22,715 nucleotides of DNA from Rikenellaceae bacterium (lineage in GTDB: Bacteria > Bacteroidota > Bacteroidia > Bacteroidales > UBA932), in the NCBI GenBank assembly GCA_900771335.1, contig CAAGNP010000007.1, positions 1 to 22,715 of the forward strand, written 5' to 3'. The notes beneath the pieces were generated by a model. That model was not told the origin of the DNA, ran no database searches, and was given only the letters and a program-made list of their open reading frames with translations. Within the stretch, counting starts at the first letter, position 1. Each line of letters opens with the position of its first letter. Position numbers and translations under genes: made by a program. This document shows positions 14,646-21,791 of the stretch, piece after piece.

Positions 14646-14798
14646 CTTCCTGCAATTCGGCATCCAGCACGGATGACCCTGGAGTGGTTTCGGGCCTGTG
14701 TTCCGCTGGACACCCGATCCATTTTGCTCGGTTATCCAGGCTAATCCCCCCTACAGCGCTCTGTAAGGCACATTGCACTGGACACCGAATTGCAGAAG
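14646..14798. repeat. Inverted-repeat-bounded element made of two ~72-bp hairpin units
   Basis: CTGCAATTCGGCATCCAG (14650-14667) and its complement at 14778-14795 match at 16 of 18 positions, and with one bulge the pairing extends to 14646-14798. Inside, an ATCCAG copy recurs 72 bp on (14661-14667 and 14733-14739), and so does CTGGACACC (14706-14714 and 14778-14786). The element is therefore an imperfect tandem of two units, each closing a hairpin of about 55 nt. It fills the convergent spacer between dnaK and the PBP-like gene. The geometry equals that of the element at 917-1059, with a different sequence. Confidence 0.55.
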
Positions 14799-14805
14799 AG
14801 ACTGA

Positions 14806-16134
14806 TTACAGATACATATTACCCTTACCGGTGCAGGTCAACATTATGTAGGTGTATTTGGGGGTGTCGTGAGGGTAGTAACCTGCATAGGTGTGGTAAT
14901 ATTCGTACCCTTGACCAATATTGTCCTGCTTTTTGCGGGAGTAGCCCATTGCTTGCCTGATGGCAGGTTTTATTACTTCGGCTTCCTGTGCAGAGAAGAG
15001 CTGATCACCCAATACCTGACGACCATCTGGCCGGACAATCAGATGAGGTTCCAACATTGTCCCATTGTTCATTACTGTATTGTATGCTGAAAGGATGCTC
15101 AATGGTGATACCATAACGCAAGGCCCATTGTTACCACCTGACATGTCAAAGGGGAAATCTGGGACATAAGAGGCAGACAGTCCATCTATATCAAAATCCA
15201 GACTGTCGGGCAAGAAGAGCGAGCGGTATTTTTCGGAACTTCCCTTTGTCCAGGGTATGAAGGGTGAAAGTACTGCTCCGGGATAATAGCACATTGCGAT
15301 AGCATAATTGAACCTTTCAGTGATATTGCCGTCGGCGTCCTTGTCAAGATTTACCATTGCCTTTATGGCTCCTGTAGAGATCTCCATAATAACCAGACAG
15401 CCTCCCTGAAAAGCATGGAGAGCGGCAATATGTTTGCGGTATGCCGAATCCGCTTTGGCCTGCATACCGATATCGATGGTAAGGGTGATATTTTCCCCAT
15501 TGACAGTCTCTACACTCTCTTTCTCCCAAGTGTGCAGTCTGCCGAATCTTTTTACTCTGGCGACAGTGACCGATCCAGGGGTACCGGCAAGAAGATCGTG
15601 GTATTTCCCATCAATTCCGATCGAGGCATAAGCCTTGTGGTAACCAAGTGTCCTTCTAGCCAGAACTCCATATGGGTATTGTCTTATATGCTGAGCTGAC
15701 ACTATGCAGCCCCCTTTCCATTTCCCGTCGCGCAGCAGAGGCAGTGAGCAAAGCGACTCCTTCAACCCTAAAGGGACATTGTTCACCAACTGGACATATC
15801 TCATCCCTTTTTTGCGATTCTCCTGAAAGAAGATATACCACTCGTCAGCACTCCTGTTCGGCAAGAAATGCACTATTTTATCAGCCAATTCTCTGGATTT
15901 CAATCTAAAAAGCGTGTCATCATCCACTACCATAAAATCGACATGGATATCATAAACGGTCTCATTGGCCACAAGCACATTGCCGTTACAGTCCAATATG
16001 AGTCCCCTGTCAGGCTTCAGGGACATGGTTCTGTATGATGGTCTGTGCATTACAAAATCATTGATAACAGCATAGCTAACTATTGCCAGGAGAGCTATTG
16101 CCATCCCCGTGATAAATTTTTTATACATCTTCAT
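14806..16134 (-). CDS. Catalytically dead class B penicillin-binding-protein homologue (FtsI/PBP2-like)
   Basis: The 442-residue protein has an N-terminal membrane anchor (about 9-25) and the class B signature PDRGLILDCNGNVLVANE (41-58), followed by the dimerisation domain and a transpeptidase-like domain. The active-site box, normally YEPGSTFK, reads YYPGAVLS (283-290), so catalytic Ser is A287 and Lys is S290. Only about 55 residues separate this box from SPLSILSAYNTVMNNG (343-358), where active enzymes have roughly 150; the region that would carry SxN is missing. The KTG motif is also absent, while the strand after it survives (HTYAGYYPHDTPKY). It should be unable to make cross-links and may act as a scaffold or sensor. 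It is last in a four-gene run, 11 nt after the WG-repeat gene. It has no frameshifts, which argues for selection. Confidence 0.8.
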   Translation of the reverse strand: MKMYKKFITGMAIALLAIVSYAVINDFVMHRPSYRTMSLKPDRGLILDCNGNVLVANETVYDIHVDFMVVDDDTLFRLKSRELADKIVHFLPNRSADEWYIFFQENRKKGMRYVQLVNNVPLGLKESLCSLPLLRDGKWKGGCIVSAQHIRQYPYGVLARRTLGYHKAYASIGIDGKYHDLLAGTPGSVTVARVKRFGRLHTWEKESVETVNGENITLTIDIGMQAKADSAYRKHIAALHAFQGGCLVIMEISTGAIKAMVNLDKDADGNITERFNYAIAMCYYPGAVLSPFIPWTKGSSEKYRSLFLPDSLDFDIDGLSASYVPDFPFDMSGGNNGPCVMVSPLSILSAYNTVMNNGTMLEPHLIVRPDGRQVLGDQLFSAQEAEVIKPAIRQAMGYSRKKQDNIGQGYEYYHTYAGYYPHDTPKYTYIMLTCTGKGNMYL

Positions 16135-16145
16135 ACCTATTTCTT

Positions 16146-17276
16146 TTATTTGTTTACCATATTACCTCGAGTGTCCAGCAAGTACCATTCGTAACAGCCG
16201 GCCTCCTTCACCTCAAAAAGATTTTTAGAAACCATCCTGATGTCCGAATAGATGGCAGGGGTTATCGGCTTGCCTGTGATGCGGTGCATGATGCCATAAA
16301 GGTCCATAACCTCATACTTCACATAATCTGCAAGGAGATAATTTACATCACCATCTACGTATCCGTCCCTATATTTAAGGTACGTGATGTTGTCATAAAG
16401 GAAAGGCTGTACCATCTTGCCATCAAAGCCGGCTTTCCACATACGGCCATCCTTAGCCAACACTATACCATTGCTGTCTATGTGGGCATAAATGTACTCT
16501 GCGGGATATACTACTCTCCACTGAGAATCAAGCACACCATAACAGTTATCTTTAAGGACTATTCTGAAACCTTCAGGCTCAAGTTCCCAAATCTCATCGT
16601 ATAAAGGCTCCAATACCCAGTTGCCACGGGCGTCAATCATCCCCAGATCACCCTCACAATTTGTCATCAGCGAGTAGCCATCGTGGAATACATAGCCTAA
16701 ATCATACATGGTAATCCTGTCGGAGTAGTCAAACGTGAATGGGATAACAACCTCATTTTCCGCATTGATGAAACCCACCTTGCCATCCATCACCACCGCA
16801 GCCATACCTTCCGAGAAAATCCAAGCTTTTTCGTAGGTATTCTCAAGGGCATCAATCACGATTTCACCCGTATTGGCATTGATGTAGCCTCTTCTGTGGG
16901 GGAGTGCATACACTGCCAGGGAATCACCATTTGCAGGGTCTGAAACCCAATTAAACTTCCCTGTAGTATACTCCTCAGTAATAGTGTTATAGAGCCTGTA
17001 AGTATGATCACGAAATCCGTGAACCTCTACACAATCCGACAGATAATCATCCATCCAATTACATCTGCCATACTCATTGTCATAATAAGTATAAGCAATA
17101 AAAACCACAGCTACCAATGGCACAACGGCAGCAATCACTCTGCGGGCCCATTTCGATCGTCTTTTCCACCAACTGCGTATTGTACGCCATGCAAGACGAC
17201 CTGCGGCAATAATGGCAGTAAGTATCATTGCTACCACCCCGAGCAGTGCCTGAAAAATCTGGGTCAGTCGTTTCAT
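16146..17276 (-). CDS. Membrane-anchored WG-repeat protein
   Basis: The 376-residue protein has two predicted membrane helices (about 9-27 and 46-63) separated by a very basic loop (RTIRSWWKRRSKWARR). After that comes an extracytoplasmic domain of at least six WG-type beta repeats: RRGYINANTGEIV, KVGFINAENEVVIPF, DLGMIDARGNWVLEP, CYGVLDSQWRVVYP, a degenerate copy, and LYGIMHRITGKPITP. WG repeats usually form binding platforms, and their ligand is unknown here. It follows the Sel1-like lipoprotein gene after 11 nt and precedes the dead PBP gene after 11 nt, so the three are probably cotranscribed and may form one envelope complex. Confidence 0.8.
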   Translation of the reverse strand: MKRLTQIFQALLGVVAMILTAIIAAGRLAWRTIRSWWKRRSKWARRVIAAVVPLVAVVFIAYTYYDNEYGRCNWMDDYLSDCVEVHGFRDHTYRLYNTITEEYTTGKFNWVSDPANGDSLAVYALPHRRGYINANTGEIVIDALENTYEKAWIFSEGMAAVVMDGKVGFINAENEVVIPFTFDYSDRITMYDLGYVFHDGYSLMTNCEGDLGMIDARGNWVLEPLYDEIWELEPEGFRIVLKDNCYGVLDSQWRVVYPAEYIYAHIDSNGIVLAKDGRMWKAGFDGKMVQPFLYDNITYLKYRDGYVDGDVNYLLADYVKYEVMDLYGIMHRITGKPITPAIYSDIRMVSKNLFEVKEAGCYEWYLLDTRGNMVNK

Positions 17277-17287
17277 CGTTATTCAGT

Positions 17288-18121
17288 TTAATATGTTCTT
17301 TTTGCTAATGTCTTCAGACGCTCCATCTCTTGCTGATCATACTCCAGCATACCTTTCTCCCCGAAGTAATCATACATTCTCCATAGTGCACTGGCATATT
17401 TTGGGATAAGCATGCCATATTCGTCCGCCTTGTAGTAACATTCGATAGCCTTTTGAATATAGGAGAAGTCTTCTGTTTCACCATATTTTCGGGCATACGA
17501 TTCTCCAAGCATAAGATTAAAGAACGGATATTTCTCTGCAATGCGAGTAAGGCTCTCTTCTTGGCCTGTTTTGTCTTTAGCCCCGCTATAGTATATTGCT
17601 TGAAATATTACAGCCAGTTCACTTCCCTCATCTTCTGCCTCACGAAAAACATTTATTGCTTCAGGTGCCCCATCCATCACAAAGGCTCTTCTGGCAGCTT
17701 CTATGGCTTTTGCTTCAGCCGGAAGCGACTGTTTGAGTTGCCTCACCTTTTTCTCAACTTTCTTATCAAAAGAAGTTGAAGTCACGATTTCAAGAAGCAG
17801 GATAACAGGGTCACCTTCTTCAAATAGCTCTATAACATTCTCTATGTCTCCACCTGTCTTTTGACTATAGATGGCATACATACAAAGCATATTGAGCCAA
17901 CTTTTCTCTACACCGTATCCATCACGATAGCATAGTGCCAATGAATTGTATGCCTCTACATCTCCTTGTCTTGCCTGAAGGATAAGATCCTGAGCTCTTT
18001 GGTCAGCTTCACGAGACATCATCTCTACACTAGGACTTTCAAAGTCCATAACACTGTCATTGCACGATGTGTGGAAAACCAACAAGGCTACCATACTGAG
18101 TATAGTAAATAGTCTATTCAT
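17288..18121 (-). CDS. Sel1/TPR-like repeat lipoprotein
   Basis: The 277-residue protein has a lipoprotein signal peptide ending HTSC20, so it should be anchored in the outer or inner membrane facing the periplasm. Sel1-type helical repeats are recognisable, for example AYNSLALCYRDGYGVEKSW (about 60-78), ELAVIFQAIYYSGAK and YIQKAIECYYKADEYG. They suggest a protein-protein interaction scaffold. It lies 23 nt after the DUF1232-like gene and 11 nt before the WG-repeat gene. Its partner is unknown; the neighbouring WG and PBP-like proteins are the obvious candidates. Confidence 0.75.
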   Translation of the reverse strand: MNRLFTILSMVALLVFHTSCNDSVMDFESPSVEMMSREADQRAQDLILQARQGDVEAYNSLALCYRDGYGVEKSWLNMLCMYAIYSQKTGGDIENVIELFEEGDPVILLLEIVTSTSFDKKVEKKVRQLKQSLPAEAKAIEAARRAFVMDGAPEAINVFREAEDEGSELAVIFQAIYYSGAKDKTGQEESLTRIAEKYPFFNLMLGESYARKYGETEDFSYIQKAIECYYKADEYGMLIPKYASALWRMYDYFGEKGMLEYDQQEMERLKTLAKRTY

Positions 18122-18144
18122 ATCCGTCGGATTAGAGGTTTATA

Positions 18145-18591
18145 TTATATATCATTTGTACTGAAACTCTGTTCATACTCGACACCGAACCACTCGTTGA
18201 GTGTATCCTCGACCTTTGCATTGATTTCAGGAGTTATCTTATCCTTAATCTTCTTATATACAAAGAGCATCGCCACACCATCATCCAAGATGCCCAAAAA
18301 TTTGTACACTGCTCTTGGGATGAAATCAATTGGCAAAATGGTGTAGATAATGGCAGCGTAGATAAGCACACGGTCAAGAGTGGATGTATTGTCATCATCC
18401 AGCACATAGTAAAATTTGAGAAGCGGTCTTGTGGCCACACGCCCGGCTTTCAATGCCCAAGGACGCAGTTTATCCATCAATGCGTTAATCTTACCACGCC
18501 AGTCAATGTTCTTAATGCGCCTTAAAAGAGGTTTGATATCTTTACCCATAATCATATAGGCAAGGATTAAAATAGAAATTGTAATCAACAT
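18145..18591 (-). CDS. DUF1232 (YkvA-type) small membrane protein
   Basis: The 148-residue protein begins with a hydrophobic helix (1-15, MLITISILILAYMIMG) and has the DUF1232 core near 80-110: IYTILPIDFIPRAVYKFLG followed by ILDDGVAMLFVYKKIK. The family (YkvA) is widespread, membrane-associated and of unknown function. The C-terminus is acidic. It is the first gene of the four-gene run that continues with the Sel1-like lipoprotein, WG-repeat and dead PBP genes. No good promoter was seen directly upstream. A degraded gene fragment overlaps its first codons. Confidence 0.8.
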   Translation of the reverse strand: MLITISILILAYMIMGKDIKPLLRRIKNIDWRGKINALMDKLRPWALKAGRVATRPLLKFYYVLDDDNTSTLDRVLIYAAIIYTILPIDFIPRAVYKFLGILDDGVAMLFVYKKIKDKITPEINAKVEDTLNEWFGVEYEQSFSTNDI

Positions 18592-18775
18592 ATCGCTTAA
18601 GTTTTAATTGTTCGTTTATAGTATAGAGTATAGTTTTAAGAATTTCTATCTCTATGACAACACTTTTTTCTTCTTTGAATTGCGGAGCCTCCTTGATTAA
18701 GCGTATAATTAAGTCCTCCACACCGTGGCGGCGTAGGTGGCTGCGGTAGCAAGTATTTTCGCTTATTCGTTCCAA
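18542..18775 (-). pseudogene. Possible fragment of a paralogue of the hypothetical gene at 20283-20960
   Basis: The frame encodes ERISENTCYRSHLRRHGVED then LIIRLIKEAPQF. This resembles IVQNNIRYRDYLRAYGIEAL then IKRIKDEVPELA in the protein encoded at 20283-20960: both share YRxxLRxxGxExLIxR followed by xExP. The similarity lasts about 35 residues and is lost after residue 40. The frame has only a TTG start and overlaps the DUF1232 start by about 50 nt, so it is more likely a decayed remnant than a working gene. Confidence 0.4.
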
Positions 18776-18818
18776 AAAATGTAATTATATCAAATTATTC
18801 GCTCGAAAAAGTGTATTT
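18763..18818. repeat. Two-copy 24-bp repeat upstream of the ATPase gene
   Basis: TTATTCG-y-TC-s-AAAAA-r-TGTAwTT occurs at 18763-18786 and 18795-18818 (period 32 bp, four differences). The second copy ends in the ATPase -7 box. It could be a pair of operator sites or a duplicated promoter. Confidence 0.5.
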
Positions 18819-18827
18819 TTGCACTCG
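18811..18827 (+). promoter_or_regulatory. -7 box and possible operator of the AAA ATPase gene
   Basis: TATTTTTG (18814-18821) matches TAnnTTTG and lies 23 nt before the ATG. It is embedded in a short inverted repeat AGTG-tatttttg-CACT (18810-18825), so a repressor could cover the box. No TTTG is found at the standard upstream distance. Confidence 0.5.
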
Positions 18828-18844
18828 AACTAATATGCAATACG

Positions 18845-20227
18845 ATGCTTAAAAGAAAAATTGAATCAGTTTTGGTTGAGTGGAAAACCTCTGGATCTAA
18901 GAAGCCACTTGTGATAAAAGGGATTCGCCAATGCGGAAAGACATATATTGTCCAAAAATTTGCAAAGGAGAATTACGAGAGTGTAGTTTATATGAACTTC
19001 ATTATTGAACCTGATAAAAAGTCGGCCTTTGCCGGCAATATAGATGTTGACACCATTATCCTTAACTTGTCAGCCTTGATTCCAGGCAGTCGTTTTGTTA
19101 ACGGAAAGACTTGTATTATCCTTGATGAAATACAGGAGTGCCGAGAAGCGAGAACAGCATTAAAATCTTTCCAAATAGATGGGCGTTTTGATGTTATTGC
19201 CACCGGTTCACTCTTAGGTGTGAGGGGGTATGGTAAAAATGACAAGACGACCGAGGAGGGTCAGGACTCTATCCCTGTTGGGTATGAGACTGTGGTCGAA
19301 ATGTATCCATTGGATTTTGAGGAGTTCTTGTGGGCAAATGGGATTAATGACAAGGTTATTGATTCGGTGAAAGCATGCTTTGAGAATGAGACGGTAGTTC
19401 CAGATGGTATACACAAAGTGATGATGGAATTGTTGTATAGATATGTCATAGTCGGAGGCCTACCAGAGGTTGTAAACACATTCCTTGAAACCAAAAATAT
19501 TGAGCTCACATACAAAGTACAGCGTAACCTTATTGCTGAATACGAGGAAGATATGGTTAAGTATGCTGATGATGCTGACAAACCTCGTATCCGTGAATGC
19601 TTCGAGTCAATCCCCAAGCAATTAGCCAAGGATAATAAGAAGTTCCAGTATTCAGTAGTCCGCAAGGGAGGACGCTCTTCGCAGTATATAGGTAGCATCC
19701 AGTGGCTTGAAGATGCCGGTATAGCAAAGAGGTGTTATAATACTCAGATAACAGAACTGCCACTTGAGGGTAATTCTATCAAGGACTGTTTTAAGTTGTA
19801 CACTACGGATATCGGTCTTCTTGTCGCTATGCTAGATTACGGCACTCAAGCAGACATCCTAAGAGGCAATCTCCTGGGGTACAAAGGTGCTATATTCGAA
19901 AATCTAATGGCAGATTTTCTTTGTAAGTCCGGGCAAAGGTTGTACTACTTCCAGAAGGACAGCGGTCTTGAATTGGACTTCCTTGTGCGATACAAGGGTG
20001 AATGTGTAGTGCTTGAAGTCAAGGCGAAATCAGGCAAAACAAAGAGCCTTAAAACAGCCTTGAAGAACAAAAATGTTTATCACCTCAATAATGCAATCAA
20101 ACTTGGGCAATATAATGTAGGACGCGAAGACGAAATTCTTACAATACCTCTTTATATGGGATTCCTTATAAAGGATAAGCTTACAGAGGTTATAGTACCT
20201 GACATAGATTTGAGCTTGTTAAATTAA
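18845..20227 (+). CDS. AAA_14/DUF4143 family ATPase
   Basis: The 460-residue protein has an AAA domain with Walker A GIRQCGKT (26-33), Walker B CIILDEIQE (D94, E95) and the sensor ATGSLLG (119-125). The DUF4143 C-terminal half contains a PD-(D/E)XK-like core: LELD378, LE391, VK393. Such proteins are common as solitary mobile cargo in Bacteroidetes and archaea, with unproven roles often guessed to be in defence or DNA handling. It is a single gene, convergent with the next gene, in an AT-richer accessory region, and is intact. The promoter is described separately. Family call firm, function unknown. Confidence 0.9.
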   Translation: MLKRKIESVLVEWKTSGSKKPLVIKGIRQCGKTYIVQKFAKENYESVVYMNFIIEPDKKSAFAGNIDVDTIILNLSALIPGSRFVNGKTCIILDEIQECREARTALKSFQIDGRFDVIATGSLLGVRGYGKNDKTTEEGQDSIPVGYETVVEMYPLDFEEFLWANGINDKVIDSVKACFENETVVPDGIHKVMMELLYRYVIVGGLPEVVNTFLETKNIELTYKVQRNLIAEYEEDMVKYADDADKPRIRECFESIPKQLAKDNKKFQYSVVRKGGRSSQYIGSIQWLEDAGIAKRCYNTQITELPLEGNSIKDCFKLYTTDIGLLVAMLDYGTQADILRGNLLGYKGAIFENLMADFLCKSGQRLYYFQKDSGLELDFLVRYKGECVVLEVKAKSGKTKSLKTALKNKNVYHLNNAIKLGQYNVGREDEILTIPLYMGFLIKDKLTEVIVPDIDLSLLN

Positions 20228-20282
20228 AAGGCAGTGTCCAATTTATCATTTTATTTGTTGGCAACTTGCGTATTCTGGATAC

Positions 20283-20960
20283 TTATACTTTTGCCGAAGC
20301 CAACAACATATATTTACCATCACCTCGGTAATAGAGAATAGGCAGCATCTCTTCTGAGATGCTTTCGTGAACCATGCAGAAGTTGAAACTATGAGTAGTC
20401 TTAAAAGCCTCTTTCATATCATCCTCAGAAATAGGCGCTACACGAAAGATGTAGTTCTGATAAGTACGGTCATCACATAGATCTGAACTATCAAAGACAG
20501 GATAATTTTGATACAGATGTCCAACATGAACACCTTCGCATTGTCGCTTTGCAGACGGTGCATAACAATGCATGCCACCATATCCTTCACGAGCACATAG
20601 TTCTACATGCTCTTGAATATCCTTCAAGCCTCTAAAAGTATAACCCAGAATTGTCACTTCGTCCTGGATGTTATAACATTGGATATCATACTTAGCCAGT
20701 TTCTCCTCTGCTGCCCACTCCCATAGATAATCAATCCCTCTCCTGTCATTGGCCAGCTCCGGCACCTCATCCTTAATTCTCTTGATAAGAGCCTCTATGC
20801 CATATGCCCTCAAATAATCCCGATATCTAATATTATTCTGCACAATATCGGTCAATGTAAACCAGGACCAACCATAATCTTTTTTTCGTAGGTTCAAATA
20901 TGCCTCTCTCAATGAGCCAAATTCACCTGTTCTGTGATGGGGAAAACAAATTCCATTCAT
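20283..20960 (-). CDS. Hypothetical protein
   Basis: I do not recognise this 225-residue protein. It has no signal peptide or membrane helix. Visible features are a helical segment with YRDYLRAYGIEALIKR (about 48-63), a Trp/Glu-rich stretch (IDYLWEWAAEEKL), several Cys/His residues (LCAREGYGGMHCY, KRQCEGVHVGH) without a clear zinc-finger spacing, and a C-terminal beta-like end (ILYYRGDGKYMLLASAKV). The start ATG is 23 nt downstream of a terminator hairpin that follows a structured region, so its expression may be controlled by attenuation. A fragment resembling its N-terminal part lies at 18542-18775. Confidence 0.6.
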   Translation of the reverse strand: MNGICFPHHRTGEFGSLREAYLNLRKKDYGWSWFTLTDIVQNNIRYRDYLRAYGIEALIKRIKDEVPELANDRRGIDYLWEWAAEEKLAKYDIQCYNIQDEVTILGYTFRGLKDIQEHVELCAREGYGGMHCYAPSAKRQCEGVHVGHLYQNYPVFDSSDLCDDRTYQNYIFRVAPISEDDMKEAFKTTHSFNFCMVHESISEEMLPILYYRGDGKYMLLASAKV

Positions 20961-20982
20961 AATCCTATTCTTGTTAAGTTTT

Positions 20983-21010
20983 AAAAAAGAGAGAGTGCGT
21001 CCACCCTCTC
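20983..21010 (-). terminator. Rho-independent terminator upstream of the hypothetical gene
   Basis: On the minus strand GAGAGGGUG-GACG-CACUCUC (one bulged G) is followed by UUUUUU. It lies after the structured spacer and 23 nt before the start codon at 20960, so it ends the YbjN-like/tail-collar transcript or acts as an attenuator for the next gene. Confidence 0.75.
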
Positions 21011-21026
21011 AGCCTCCGCTATTTTA

Positions 21027-21162
21027 CCCACTGCAAGCGGTGGCATTCAGCAGCCAACTTACGATATCTTCATTTTGGCTGGGAGCAGGAAGTATCTCAG
21101 GTCACGATCTGAGGATACATTACTCCCGTGGGTACGATTCCCCCGCTTCGTGACAGTGGGGG
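21027..21162. ncRNA. Candidate structured RNA with complementary hairpin loops
   Basis: Four hairpins follow one another: CCACTG-caag-CGGTGG (21028-21043), CAGCCAA...TTGGCTG (21051-21081), a 9-bp stem with one bulge (21092-21118) enclosed by GGGAG/CTCCC (21081-21085/21123-21127), and an 8-bp stem (21140-21162). The loop of the third, GTCACGA(T) at 21101-21108, is complementary over 7 nt to the whole 7-nt loop of the fourth, TCGTGAC (21148-21154). Two stems contain U.G or G.U pairs only if the RNA is plus-strand. The terminator and the neighbouring genes favour the minus strand, so orientation is open. Confidence 0.5.
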
Positions 21163-21255
21163 ACCAAAGTTTTCAATTTTTTCTTAATTTATTCTCTCTC
21201 CCATAAGGTATATTCACCCGCCTATATTGTCAGTTCACCCATAGTTATACCATTG

Positions 21256-21778
21256 TTAACGCCACATTACATCTTCTCCGTTTATTTTCCCACAGAACAC
21301 GTGAGCTGCTGCCTCAAGAACACGGATAATATGCTCTAATAGTATAGATAAATTATCGGTGGACGTAAGACGATGCTCATAAATCGCCCAAACTGTATTC
21401 TCATACATAATACAAACTTTTGCATACTTCAGCATCAGACAGGTTTCGTGCATTGCCTCCAACACGGCCACACGGTTCTCTTCAGTTACATCAAACAAGT
21501 GAGGAATAACAATACGCAAGAACTGATCGTCGTCATCGTCTGGCATATAGAAGTAATTTATGTCTTCATACTTAAAGGCATAGCCAATATCTCCCAATTC
21601 AGTAAGTTCAAAGCCCATCGCCTTCAACTGGTCAAGTATAATCTCTTTTTCAAATCTAAAATAGGGGAAATATACTTTACTACATACACTTAATAGCTTC
21701 GTATTTATCCTCAATCGTTTGAGTAGAGAAATGTTTTGTGTACTCAAGAAAGCTAGAAACGTCTTCTGCAGTATTCAT
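21256..21778 (-). pseudogene. YbjN/secretion-chaperone-like gene with apparent frameshift
   Basis: The long frame (up to 21747) has only a TTG start, and its first 22 codons look non-coding. In the +1-offset frame an ATG at 21778, 13 nt after the upstream stop, encodes MNTAEDVSSFLEYTKHFSTQ then TIEDKYEAIKCM and stops at 21680-21682. Joining the two near 21685-21700 gives a smooth protein of about 172 residues that continues SKVYFPYFRFEKEIILDQLK. The body, with acidic YMPDDDDDQFLRI and helices around EENRVAVLEAMHETC and LLEHIIRVLEAAAHVFCG, resembles the YbjN/type III chaperone-like alpha-beta fold. It may be a one-base insertion, a sequencing error or a programmed +1 shift. Confidence 0.55.
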
Positions 21779-21791
21779 AGCGAATTAAAGT

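Noticed and set aside
20228..20310. GTTGGC/GCCAAC inverted repeat between the ATPase and the hypothetical gene
   Set aside because: A six-base stem with a loop of about 36 nt that extends into the coding region; too weak to call a terminator.
21128..21151. tRNA T-arm-like stretch (GGGTACGATTCCC) in the structured spacer
   Set aside because: No matching acceptor stem, D arm or 7-nt anticodon loop at the needed distances, and the T-loop lacks the normal TTC start.
21027..21255. Integron attC site or group II intron remnant in the structured spacer
   Set aside because: No convincing RYYYAAC/GTTRRRY pair and no domain V-like sequence; the hairpin order does not fit either.
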